A DNA stretch of 64,000 nt from Streptomyces sp. S3(2020) (GTDB lineage Bacteria > Actinomycetota > Actinomycetes > Streptomycetales > Streptomycetaceae), in contig NZ_JABERD010000019.1 of the NCBI RefSeq assembly GCF_013044505.1, positions 1 through 64,000 on the forward strand. The letters run 5' to 3'. Positions 45,679 to 53,925 of the stretch are shown here, in pieces (positions within the stretch are counted from its first letter, which is position 1; every line of letters starts with the position of its first letter). The notes under the pieces are model-generated. The model made no database searches, was not told the origin of the DNA, and was given only the letters and a program-made list of their open reading frames with translations. A program made the translations under genes and the position numbers.

Positions 45679-47033
45679 GAGGCCCGCGCCAGCGCGGTGG
45701 CGTAGGTGACCACGCGGGCGCCACCGTGTCCGGCGACGTACTCCTGCGCGGTCGCCGGGGTGACGAACGGCAGCAGCTTCTCGCCGTCGGCCACCCAGAC
45801 CGCCTTGTCGGCGAACCACAGGGTGCCGGTGGTGGCGTCGGGGACGTACGCGGCGCGGATGCCGGACTTGTGCTTCGCGACGTAGGCCAGCAGTTCGGCC
45901 GGGGTCTTGAAGGTGCGGGTCCCGGAGGCGGGGGTCCCGGAGGCGCCCTTGGGCCAGACCTCGCTGGCGGCGGCCGGGGGAGTCGCGGTGAGCCGCTTCG
46001 CGTAGTCCGTGCCCAGGGCCTTCTTGACGTACTGGTCGTCGACGAAGGCGTCCACGTCCACGTCGCCGGTCAGCTTGGCCGACTTCAGGATCGAGACGTC
46101 GTCCTTCAGGGCGGAGATCAGCTGGGGCTTGATCGCCGGGTCGAAGGTGGAGATGCCGTGGGCGCCGTTGTAGAGGTAGACGACCTCGGCGGGCAGGCCG
46201 GTGGCCTCGGCGACCTTCTCGGCGGCGGCCACGGGGTGGTCGTTCAGATAGTCCGTGGCCTCGGCCTGGGCCTTGAGGAAGGCCTCCAGGACGGCCGGGC
46301 GCTCCTTGGCGAAGTCCTCGCGGGCGGTGACGCCGTGGAAGGTGGGGAGGTTCAGCCGGGCACCGTCGTAGAGGGCCTTCGCCTTGCCCTGGTAGGCGAG
46401 CAGGCCGGGCCAGGCGACGAACTGGGAGAGGGCGTCCGCGCTGCCGGCGGAGAGGGCGGAGGCGCCGACCGCGGGCTGCTGGTTGAGCTTCTCGATGCCC
46501 TGGTCGGGGTCGATGCCGGCCCGCTGGAGGGCGCGGACGAGGGTGCCGTCGGCGGCCGATCCGATGCTGGTCGACACCTTCTTGCCCTTGAGGTCCGCGA
46601 GGGAGGCCAGCTTCGAGTCCGGGGCGGTGACGATCGTGTTGAGGCCGCCGCGGAGGTTGTAGCCGGTGACGGAGACCAGGTGCGTCGGCTTGCCGAGCTG
46701 CTTGCCGCGGGCCGCGTTGATGAGGAGCGGGAAGTCGCCCATCGAGCCGATGTCGATCTTCCCGGCGGTCATCTGGGCGGTGATCGGGGCGCCGGTGGCG
46801 TAGTCCTGCCAGTCGACCTTGTACGTCTTGCCGTCACCCAGCGAGTTCAGCTGTTTCTCGAAGTAGCCGAGGGAGCGCAGCAGGGTGCCGGCGGTGACGG
46901 TGTTGATGGTCTTGGACTGGTAGCCGACGGTGACGGTCACCGTGGAGCCGTCGCCCGCCCGGGCGCTGCCGCCGCAGGCCGTCAGGGGCGCGAGCAGGAG
47001 CACCAGCGAAGCGGCGATTGCCTTGTGTTTCAT
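45675..47033 (-). CDS. ABC substrate-binding lipoprotein with NosL-like C-terminal domain
   Basis: A 452-residue lipoprotein (MKHKAIAASLVLLLAPLTAC; lipobox LTAC). Residues about 35-345 form a NitT/TauT-type binding protein (KIDIGSMGDFPLLINAARGK, LADLKGKKVSTSIGSAADG, LQRAGIDP). Residues about 370-452 look like the C-terminal part of NosL, the nitrous-oxide-reductase copper chaperone: TPAELLAYVAKH, IRAAYVPDATTGTLWFADKA, VWVADGEKLLPFVTPATAQE, HGGARVVTYATAL. The NosL copper-binding Cys motif is missing. I know of no standard architecture joining these two. The ATG at 47033 is supported by the signal peptide. Confidence 0.85.
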   Translation of the reverse strand: MKHKAIAASLVLLLAPLTACGGSARAGDGSTVTVTVGYQSKTINTVTAGTLLRSLGYFEKQLNSLGDGKTYKVDWQDYATGAPITAQMTAGKIDIGSMGDFPLLINAARGKQLGKPTHLVSVTGYNLRGGLNTIVTAPDSKLASLADLKGKKVSTSIGSAADGTLVRALQRAGIDPDQGIEKLNQQPAVGASALSAGSADALSQFVAWPGLLAYQGKAKALYDGARLNLPTFHGVTAREDFAKERPAVLEAFLKAQAEATDYLNDHPVAAAEKVAEATGLPAEVVYLYNGAHGISTFDPAIKPQLISALKDDVSILKSAKLTGDVDVDAFVDDQYVKKALGTDYAKRLTATPPAAASEVWPKGASGTPASGTRTFKTPAELLAYVAKHKSGIRAAYVPDATTGTLWFADKAVWVADGEKLLPFVTPATAQEYVAGHGGARVVTYATALARAS

Positions 47034-47049
47034 GGGAGTCGGGGACCTT

Positions 47050-47277
47050 TCACCGGAGCAGATAGGGCATGTTGACCGTGACGGCTCCGGTGGGACAGCG
47101 GGCCGCGCACGGGCCGCAGTACCAGCACTCGTCGACGTGCATGTAGGCCTTGCCGTTGCTCTCGTCGATGGCGAGGGAGTCCAGCGGGCACATGTCCACA
47201 CAGAGCGTGCAGCCGTCGATGCACTTCGACTCGTCGATGGTCACGGGCACGTCGGCCCGCTGGGGCGCCAAGGGCAT
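47050..47277 (-). CDS. Two-cluster 4Fe-4S ferredoxin (AprB-like)
   Basis: A 75-residue ferredoxin. The first cluster motif is CIDGCTLCVDMCP (C-x3-C-x2-C-x3-C-P, one residue longer than the classical spacing); the second is CWYCGPCAARCP (C-x2-C-x2-C-x3-C-P). This resembles the N-terminal domain of APS reductase beta (AprB) and is the natural electron partner for the flavoprotein encoded at the end of the same operon. Sixteen bases separate it from the binding-protein gene. Confidence 0.88.
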   Translation of the reverse strand: MPLAPQRADVPVTIDESKCIDGCTLCVDMCPLDSLAIDESNGKAYMHVDECWYCGPCAARCPTGAVTVNMPYLLR

Positions 47278-47365
47278 GGCTGTCTCCAGAGATGTCCTGA
47301 GATTTCCCGCGCGGAAGTGAACCGCGCCGGGTCTGCCGAACGATGAAGAGGTGAGAGGGGGGTGG

Positions 47366-48154
47366 TCAGAGGGAGCGGTGCAGCAGGCCGCTCATGGTGA
47401 TGCGATCGCCGCGGAAGCGGATGAACTCCAGATCGACCGGGCGGCCGTCGGCGAGGTGGGTGAGGCGTTCCAGCATGAGGACGGCCGCGCCGCGCGGGGC
47501 CTCCAGGACGGCGGCGGAGTGGGTGTCCGCGTTCACCGCCTCCAGGGTGATCTCGGCGTGGCCGAGCCGCTGGCCGGTGATCGTCTCCAGGAGGCGGAAG
47601 ACGTCGGTGTTCTCCAGGTCGGCGCCGAGCAGGGCGGTGCCGATGTCGAGCGGGATGTAGGTGAGGTCCAGAGAGAGGGGAAGTCCGTTGAGGCGGCGCA
47701 GGCGTTCGATGTAGAGGACGTCGGTGCCGGGTGGGACCTGGAGGCGTTCGGCCACCGGGGCGGGTGCGGGTGCGGGGCCCATGGTGCGGACCTCGTTGGT
47801 GACCGTGCCGTGTTCGTGGAGGGTTTCCGCGAGGCCCATCAGACGGTCCAGGCCGTGGGGGTACTTCTGGGCGACGACCACGGTGCCCACACCGGGCAGG
47901 CGGTCGACGAGACCTTCGGCGCGCAGCAGGTCCAGGGCCAGGCGGACCGTGTTGCGTGAGGCCCGGTAGTCGGTGGCCAGGGTCGACTCGTGGGGGAAGG
48001 AGTCGTCCGCGAAGCCGCCGGTGAGGATCTGGTGGCGCAGGAGGTCGGCGAGTTGCCTGGCCTGGTCCGCGCGCAGCCGACGCCGCGCGCGGTGGGCGGC
48101 GACGGTGGTCGCGCCCTGGCCGGCGTGGTCGCGGACGCGGTCGGAGGGAGGCAT
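47366..48154 (-). CDS. GntR/HutC-family regulator (UTRA domain)
   Basis: A 262-residue regulator. The N-terminal winged helix is at about residues 28-95 (ADLLRHQILTGGF, FPHESTLATDYRASRNTVRL, LVDRLPGVGTVV). A UTRA effector domain fills the C-terminal part (LYIERLRRLNGLPLSLDLTY and AVLMLERLTHLADGRPVDLE). It heads the transporter/flavoprotein cluster on the same strand, 88 bases upstream of the ferredoxin, and probably controls it in response to the transported compound. Start at 48154 or 48166; neither has a strong ribosome site. Confidence 0.85.
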   Translation of the reverse strand: MPPSDRVRDHAGQGATTVAAHRARRRLRADQARQLADLLRHQILTGGFADDSFPHESTLATDYRASRNTVRLALDLLRAEGLVDRLPGVGTVVVAQKYPHGLDRLMGLAETLHEHGTVTNEVRTMGPAPAPAPVAERLQVPPGTDVLYIERLRRLNGLPLSLDLTYIPLDIGTALLGADLENTDVFRLLETITGQRLGHAEITLEAVNADTHSAAVLEAPRGAAVLMLERLTHLADGRPVDLEFIRFRGDRITMSGLLHRSL

Positions 48155-48272
48155 GCCCCGAACCATAGCGAGGAGGTAGGAAAAGGGGTGTTGCGGCAGT
48201 GTTGCGCCACCTGCCAGGGCGTCAGGCGGGCCGCTGACCTGTGCAAACGGCTCACCCGGAGCAAGATCTGCC

Positions 48273-48354
48273 AGGTCAGGTCAGGTCAGGTCGGGTCAGG
48301 TCGGCTCAGCTCAGGCCAGCTCAGGCCAGCTCAGGCCAGCTCAAGTCAGGCCAG
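48273..48354. repeat. Pentamer/decamer tandem repeat (AGGTC-AGCTC)
   Basis: About sixteen consecutive 5-base units: AGGTC repeated, drifting to AGCTC/AGGCC, with three exact copies of the decamer AGCTCAGGCC. It lies between the GntR gene and the M56 peptidase gene and runs across the latter's stop codon. Confidence 0.9.
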
Positions 48355-49287
48355 TGCCGTCAGCCCCGGCCCGAACGCGATCAGCAGGGGCAGCAGGGGG
48401 ATCAGGGCCGCGAGGGTCGCCGTCAGCGCCCGGTGTCGGCGCAGCAGGCGCGGCCGGGGCTCCAGCAGCCGGTCGACCCGCTCGCCCAGCAGCCGGTGGC
48501 TGGAGGAGCAGGACAGGACGCCCCGGTGCTGGTTCAGCTCGATCAGGGCCAGGGCCGTGGTCAGGTGGCCGCAGCGGCGGGAGGCCGTGTCGTCGGCCGC
48601 CAGTTCGACCAGGCGGTGGGTCTCGTCGCAGAAGTGGGCGAACAAGGGCACCCGGGGGAAGCCGGTGGCGAGGGCGGTGGAGAGGTGGAGCAGCCAGTCG
48701 TGGTGAGAGCGGGCGTGGTCGCGCTCATGGGTGAGGACGGCGTCCAGCTGGTGGTCGGTCAGGCGGTGCAGCGCACCGGTCGTCACCACGAGCTGGGGCG
48801 GGCTGCCCGGCATCCACCAGGCGTCGGGGTACTCGTCCTCCAGCACCAGCAGGGGGCCGCGCGCGGCCTTCTCCAGACCGCCGGGCAGTTCGGGGGCGCG
48901 TTCGCGCAGGTGGGCCCTGGTGAGGCCGCGACGGCGGCGGGCCTCCACCAGCTCGCGGGCCAGCATCGCGGTCGTCCAGGCGGCCCCGCAGGCCAGCAGC
49001 AGGGTCAGTAGCGCCGCCCAGGCGGGGGCGGCGGACAGGTCGTAGGCCGCGGTCACCGCCGGCGGTGCGGGGGCGAAGACATGGTCGCGGACGGTGTGGA
49101 AGACGGCGGCGGCGCCGAGCACCAGGGCCGTCAGACAGCACATCAGGACGGTGGCGACCAGGCATTGCCACACCCACAGCGCGACCACGGGTTCGCGTTC
49201 GGGCCAGTTGGCCCGGGTCAGCGCACGGGGCGCCGGGACGGCGGCGGCCAGCGCGACGGCGCTCAGCAGGAGCAGGCAGAACGTCAT
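48346..49287 (-). CDS. M56-family membrane metallopeptidase (BlaR1/MecR1-like)
   Basis: A 313-residue integral membrane zinc peptidase. The metal/catalytic motif is HERDH in LDAVLTHERDHARSHHDW, with the downstream Glu region ETHRLVELAADDTASRRCG. Hydrophobic helices occur near the N-terminus (two), around residues 85-110, and at the C-terminus. There is no penicillin-sensor domain. Such genes normally sit beside a BlaI/MecI repressor; none is visible next to this one. Its target is unknown. Confidence 0.85.
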   Translation of the reverse strand: MTFCLLLLSAVALAAAVPAPRALTRANWPEREPVVALWVWQCLVATVLMCCLTALVLGAAAVFHTVRDHVFAPAPPAVTAAYDLSAAPAWAALLTLLLACGAAWTTAMLARELVEARRRRGLTRAHLRERAPELPGGLEKAARGPLLVLEDEYPDAWWMPGSPPQLVVTTGALHRLTDHQLDAVLTHERDHARSHHDWLLHLSTALATGFPRVPLFAHFCDETHRLVELAADDTASRRCGHLTTALALIELNQHRGVLSCSSSHRLLGERVDRLLEPRPRLLRRHRALTATLAALIPLLPLLIAFGPGLTALA

Positions 49288-49444
49288 CCCACGGGCTCCG
49301 GATCCGGTCGGTGGAAGAGGCGGCTACGGGTGGGCCGACGCACACGTCCGCTGTGTCGCCCGCCGCCAGTATGACGGCGACGGGCGGCGCACGGCAGACC
49401 TCGGGACGGCCCCCGGCCCGTACATCAACCCGATGTCGACCGCA

Positions 49445-50602
49445 TCACCCCGACACCACCTGCCCCACCACGTCCCCGTCCTCCAGGAAGGTCCGTTTGC
49501 CGTCGGGGAGTTCGAGGGAGTCGCGGCCGTTCCAGGTCAGCTCCAGCAGGGAGCCGCGTTGCCGCTCGGAGGGCCCGCTCACGGTTCCCGAGCCGTACAG
49601 GTCACCGGTTCGCAGCGAGGCCCCGTTCACCGTCATGTGGGCCAGTTGCTGCGCGGCGGTCCAGTACATGGTGGAGAAGGGGGGCTCGGAGACCAGGTGC
49701 CCGTTGACCGACACGGAGATACGGAGGTCGTAGCCGCCCGGGCCGTCACCCGAGGCCGAGTCGTCCAGGTACGGCAGCAGTTCGTGCGTCCGCTCCGGCG
49801 GTGCCACCCGCGCCTCCTCCAGCGCGTCCAGCGGGGTGATCCAGGCCGACACGGAGGTGGCGAAGGACTTGCCGAGGAACGGGCCGAGGGGGACGTACTC
49901 CCAGGCCTGGATGTCGCGCGCGGACCAGTCGTTGAGGAGGCACAGCCCGAAGACGTGCTCGCGGAAGTCGCCCAGCGCCACCGGCGAGCCCATCGCCGAC
50001 GGCACGCCGACCACGAAGCCGACCTCCGCCTCGATGTCCAGCCGGATCGAGGGGCCGAAGACGGGGGCCGCGTCCGTGGGGGCCTTGCGCTGGCCCGAGG
50101 GCCGTACGACATCCGTCCCCGACACCACGACCGTGCCCGAACGGCCGTGGTAGCCGATCGGCAGGTGCTTCCAGTTGGGGGTCAGGGAGTCCGCGGCGTC
50201 GGGGCGGAAGATGTGGCCGACGTTGCGGGCGTGGTTCTCGGAGGCGTAGAAGTCCACGTAGTCCGCGACCTCGAAGGGCAGGTGCAGCGTCACCGACGAG
50301 AGCGGGTGCAGGAACTCCTCGACGGCCGACTGGTGCGAGGGCACCGTGACCCATGCCGTCAGGGCCCGCCGTACGTCCGACCACGCGGTGCGGCCCGCGG
50401 CCAGCAGCGGGTTCAGGGTCGGTCGGGCGAGCAGGGCGGCGTAGGGCGAACCCAGTGCGTGGGCCGCCGCGCCCGTGTCGAGGACGTGGTCGCCGAGCCG
50501 GACGCCGACGGTCCGGTCGGCCGGCTCTCCCAGGGAGAAGACGCCGTAGGGAAGGTTGTGCGGGCCGAAGGGGTCTCCCTCGGGGAGATCGAAGGGGGGC
50601 AT
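49445..50602 (-). CDS. fahA: Fumarylacetoacetase
   Basis: A 385-residue enzyme for the last step of tyrosine/homogentisate breakdown, fumarylacetoacetate to fumarate and acetoacetate. Features: N-terminal FGPHNLPYGVFSLG, active-site VDFYASENHARNVGHIFRPD, GYHGRSGTVVVSG, the metal-site glutamate region RLDIEAEVGFVVG, and LLNDWSARDIQAWEYVPLGP. The ATG at 50602 gives the family N-terminus MPPFDLPEGDPFG. No other tyrosine-catabolism gene is in the window. Confidence 0.95.
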   Translation of the reverse strand: MPPFDLPEGDPFGPHNLPYGVFSLGEPADRTVGVRLGDHVLDTGAAAHALGSPYAALLARPTLNPLLAAGRTAWSDVRRALTAWVTVPSHQSAVEEFLHPLSSVTLHLPFEVADYVDFYASENHARNVGHIFRPDAADSLTPNWKHLPIGYHGRSGTVVVSGTDVVRPSGQRKAPTDAAPVFGPSIRLDIEAEVGFVVGVPSAMGSPVALGDFREHVFGLCLLNDWSARDIQAWEYVPLGPFLGKSFATSVSAWITPLDALEEARVAPPERTHELLPYLDDSASGDGPGGYDLRISVSVNGHLVSEPPFSTMYWTAAQQLAHMTVNGASLRTGDLYGSGTVSGPSERQRGSLLELTWNGRDSLELPDGKRTFLEDGDVVGQVVSG

Positions 50603-50826
50603 GGGGTGCTGCCTCGCTCTCAATCGTTGCGTGTGCCATGTGGTCGCGGCACACGTTACGGCCGAGTCGGTTGTCTTGGGAGGGCTTAAAGGGCTGACCG
50701 GGAAGGGCTAAAGAGTCCGTAATGGTCTGGTAAGAGGCCGTTGGAGGCATCGATTCCGGCTTAGCGTCCTTTGGGGACTACGGGCGGGGTGGGGCCGTTC
50801 CGCAGCCGGGACACGTGGGGGGACCC

Positions 50827-52089
50827 GTGGCCAGGAGCGCAGACGTACGTGTGCCTTTCGAAGCCGATCGTGAGGTGCCGGGCCTGATCGTGAAGTTCGG
50901 CGACTACCCGCTGCACCACGGCGGGGTCGGCGCGATCCGCAGTCTGGGCCGCCTCGGCGTCCCGATGTACGCGATCACGGAGGACCGTTTCACACCCGCG
51001 GCGGCCTCCCGCTATCTGACGAAGGCCTTCGTCTGGCCGACGACGGGGGCGGAGGAGCCCGGACGGCTCGTCGAGGGGCTGTTGCGGATCGGGCGCGCCA
51101 TCGGCCGCCCGACGGTCCTGGTCCCCACGGACGAGGAGGCCGCGGTGCTCATCGCCGAGCACCGCGACGAACTCGGCGCCCGCTTCCTCGTCCCGCGCGT
51201 CGAACGCGGGCTGCCGCGCCGCCTCGCCAGCAAACAGGGCCTGCACGAACTGTGTGTGGAACACGGCATCCCCAGCCCGACGGCGGCTTTCCCGCAGTCG
51301 TACGACGACGTCGTCGCGTTCGCCGACAAGGCGCTCTTCCCGGTGGTGGCCAAGAACCGCGAGGCGTTCGTGCGGCGCACCCGGCCGGCGGTGAACGGCA
51401 CGACCCGGATCGCCACCCGCGAGGGCCTGCTCAGCCTCGCCCGCGACTGGGGCGAGCGGCCTGGGGTGATCCTCCAGGAGTATCTGCCCAGGGAGCAGGC
51501 GGAGGACTGGATCGTGCACGCCTACTTCGACGCGGACTCCACGCCGCTGGCGATGTTCACCGGGGTCAAGGTCCGTTCCTGGCCCCCGCACGCGGGCATG
51601 ACCGCGAACGCGTACGTCGTCGACAATCCGGAACTCGCGGACCTCGCCGCGCGTTTCATCAAAGAGATCGGCTTCACCGGCGTCATCGACCTCGACCTGC
51701 GCTTCGACCGTCGCGACGGGCTGTACAAACTCCTCGACTTCAACCCGCGCATGGGCGCCCAGTTCCGGCTCTTCGAGAACGAGTCGGGGGTGGACGTCGT
51801 CCGCGCCCTGCACCTGGACCTGACCGGCCGCCGTGTCCCGGAGGGGGAACAGCGGGCCGGCCACCGGTACATCGTGGAGAACATCGACCTGCCCGCCCTC
51901 CTCGCCTACCGCCGCAGCGGCTACACGACACCGCACGCGCCGGACCGGGCGAGCGGGACCGAGCTGGCCTGGCTCGCGGGTGACGACCCGCTGCCGTTCC
52001 TCACGATGCTCGCGCGCCTCGCGCGCCCCGGCGTGAAGCATCTGCGCCAGATGTACCGGCTGTGGCGGACCAACCACACCACGAAGTGA
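50827..52089 (+). CDS. ATP-grasp carboxylate-amine ligase-like protein
   Basis: A 420-residue ATP-grasp enzyme. N-terminal domain LIVKFGDYPLHHGGVGAIRS; the ATP-grasp fold has LFPVVAKNREAFVRR (nucleotide-binding Lys), GVILQEYLPREQAEDWIVHA, and the metal-binding DLDLRFDRRDGLYKLLDFNPRMG with D/N ligands. It resembles D-aspartate ligase-like and carboxylate-amine ligases. The substrate is unknown. The start is probably the GTG at 50827; one at 50815 is also possible. It precedes an FAD oxidoreductase gene by 28 bases and is likely in the same operon. Confidence 0.78.
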   Translation: MARSADVRVPFEADREVPGLIVKFGDYPLHHGGVGAIRSLGRLGVPMYAITEDRFTPAAASRYLTKAFVWPTTGAEEPGRLVEGLLRIGRAIGRPTVLVPTDEEAAVLIAEHRDELGARFLVPRVERGLPRRLASKQGLHELCVEHGIPSPTAAFPQSYDDVVAFADKALFPVVAKNREAFVRRTRPAVNGTTRIATREGLLSLARDWGERPGVILQEYLPREQAEDWIVHAYFDADSTPLAMFTGVKVRSWPPHAGMTANAYVVDNPELADLAARFIKEIGFTGVIDLDLRFDRRDGLYKLLDFNPRMGAQFRLFENESGVDVVRALHLDLTGRRVPEGEQRAGHRYIVENIDLPALLAYRRSGYTTPHAPDRASGTELAWLAGDDPLPFLTMLARLARPGVKHLRQMYRLWRTNHTTK

Positions 52090-52117
52090 CGAAGAGACGT
52101 TCCTGGGGAGGGACTTC

Positions 52118-53311
52118 GTGATCCGACCGGTAGCAGTCATCGGTGCCGGGCCCTACGGCCTGTCCACCGCCGCGCATCTCAGGGCCCGCGGTATCCCCGT
52201 CCGGGTCTTCGGTGACCCCATGGTCAGCTGGCGCGACCACATGCCCGCCGGCATGCTCCTCAAGTCGACCCCGGCCGCCTCCGACCTCGACGCGCCCCAG
52301 CCGGGCCACACCCTCGTCGACTACTGCGACGCGGCGGGCATACCGCGGCTGGTGACCGACGAGGACATCGTCCCGGCGCAGACCTTCATCGCGTACGGCG
52401 AGTGGTTCCAGCAGAAGCTGGTGCCCGAGCTGGAGCGGGTGCGGGTCGTGTCGGTGGACCGGAGCGCCCAGGGCTTCGAACTCAAGCTGGACTCGGGCGA
52501 GTCGTTCACCGCCCGCGCGGTCGTCGTGGCCACCGGACTCGCGGGGCTGGCCCATCTGCCGCCCGAGCTGACCACAGGGGACGGACCCACCCCCACGGGC
52601 CCGGTCTCCCACAGCTCCCAGCACCACGACCTCGGCCGTTACGCCGGCAAGGAGCTGATCGTCGTCGGCGCCGGCCAGTCCGCGCTGGAGACGGCGGCCC
52701 TCGCGGCGGAGGCGGGCGCCCAGGTCAGGGTCGTCTCGCGGGGCCGTGGCCGGGTCGCCTTCGGCGCACCCCCGTGGCAGCAGCCCCGGTTCCGCCCGGA
52801 GTCGCCCTTCGGCCGCGCCTGGTCCCTGTGGGCGCTCAGCTACTACCCCCACCCCTACCGCCACCTCCCGGCCCAGGCCCGCCACTACCTGGTCCGCCGC
52901 GTCCTCGGTCCGCTCGGCGCATGGTGGCTGCGCGACCGCTTCGAGGGCAAGGTGCCGGTCAGCGAGGTCCGTCGCGTCCTGAGCACGGACGCGGCCGACG
53001 GCCGGCCCACACTGACGGTCCGCACCCCCACCGGCGCCACGGAACGGCTGTCGGGCGACCACGTCATCGCCGCGACCGGCTACCGCGTCGACCTCGCCGC
53101 GATGGACTTCCTCGGCCATGAACTGCGTACCGCACTCGCGGTGAGCCGGGGTGCGCCGAAACTGGGCGCGGGATATGTGTCGTCGGTGCCGGGGCTCTAC
53201 TTCACCGGCCTTCCCGCGGCCTCGTCGTACGGGCCCGTGATGCGGTTCGTGTGCGGCACCGAGTTCGCGTCACCGAGGCTGGTGAGGCACCTGGCGGCCG
53301 CCCACGGCTAG
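52118..53311 (+). CDS. FAD/NAD(P)-binding oxidoreductase (flavin monooxygenase-like)
   Basis: A 397-residue two-dinucleotide-domain flavoprotein. The FAD motif is VAVIGAGPYGLSTAAHLRAR; the NAD(P) motif is LIVVGAGQSALETAALAAEA; VIAATGYRVDL is the GATGY-type motif of flavin monooxygenases and ornithine/lysine hydroxylase relatives. GTG start at 52118. With the ATP-grasp gene it forms a two-gene unit, perhaps acting on a peptide or amino-acid derivative (inference). Its stop overlaps that of the convergent downstream gene. Confidence 0.8.
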   Translation: MIRPVAVIGAGPYGLSTAAHLRARGIPVRVFGDPMVSWRDHMPAGMLLKSTPAASDLDAPQPGHTLVDYCDAAGIPRLVTDEDIVPAQTFIAYGEWFQQKLVPELERVRVVSVDRSAQGFELKLDSGESFTARAVVVATGLAGLAHLPPELTTGDGPTPTGPVSHSSQHHDLGRYAGKELIVVGAGQSALETAALAAEAGAQVRVVSRGRGRVAFGAPPWQQPRFRPESPFGRAWSLWALSYYPHPYRHLPAQARHYLVRRVLGPLGAWWLRDRFEGKVPVSEVRRVLSTDAADGRPTLTVRTPTGATERLSGDHVIAATGYRVDLAAMDFLGHELRTALAVSRGAPKLGAGYVSSVPGLYFTGLPAASSYGPVMRFVCGTEFASPRLVRHLAAAHG

Positions 53312-53913
53312 AGCTCCTCCGCCGCCCGCTGCCAGGCCATGAACTCCTCGGTCAGTTCGGGCGGGTTGGCGTACTCGGTCGCGTGGATCTCCCAGCCGGG
53401 GCAGTCCATGTCGAACACGACCACGGGGATCGGGCGGCCGAAGGTCTTCTCGATCACCCCGTCGGCGTGGAGATGGCGGGCGAGGTCGATGACGGCGTCG
53501 TAGAAGTGCAGGCGAAGGAGGTCGGTCCTGGCGCGGAGGTCGTCGTCCTCCAGCGTCCGGCCGAGGTCGAACCCGCCGTCGTACCAGACGCCGAGCCGCT
53601 TGACCTCCTCCACGTACACCGGGCTGCCCACCGGATCCTCGGGGACGTTCCCGAGCTTCTCGAAGCCGTCGAGGATCCAGTAGGCGTAGTTCCAGCGGAC
53701 CTCACCGTCGTCCCCCGGATACCGCTCCCGCTCGCACTGGCTCTCCGTGTTGTAGCCGATGTCGACGTAGGGGTGACGGTCGTCGCCGTCGACGCGCCAG
53801 ATGTTGAAGGCCAGGGTGTAGACCTCGGCCCTCAGCTCCTCGGGTATGCGCTCCAGCACGCCGGCCGCGGCCGTGCGCAGATGGTCCAGAAAGGTCCCCG
53901 GTCGGTCCGTCAC
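53308..53913 (-). CDS. Conserved hypothetical protein (possibly DUF4303-like)
   Basis: A 201-residue soluble protein, acidic and rich in aromatics: VYTLAFNIWRVDGDDRHPYV, RWNYAYWILDGFEKLGN, DLLRLHFYDAVIDLARHL. No signal peptide or catalytic motif. The overall pattern recalls DUF4303 immunity-like proteins, but I am not certain. It starts 12 bases after the GH53 stop on the same strand and may be co-transcribed with the galactanase genes. Confidence 0.6.
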   Translation of the reverse strand: MTDRPGTFLDHLRTAAAGVLERIPEELRAEVYTLAFNIWRVDGDDRHPYVDIGYNTESQCERERYPGDDGEVRWNYAYWILDGFEKLGNVPEDPVGSPVYVEEVKRLGVWYDGGFDLGRTLEDDDLRARTDLLRLHFYDAVIDLARHLHADGVIEKTFGRPIPVVVFDMDCPGWEIHATEYANPPELTEEFMAWQRAAEEL

Positions 53914-53925
53914 CCCGCGAGCATC

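Noticed and set aside
41779..45705. A 1308-codon plus-strand frame over the flavoprotein and ABC genes
   Set aside because: It spans several minus-strand genes with conserved motifs, so it is a frame shadow and not a giant protein.
48273..48354. CRISPR array
   Set aside because: Units are contiguous 5-10 base repeats with no spacers and no cas genes.
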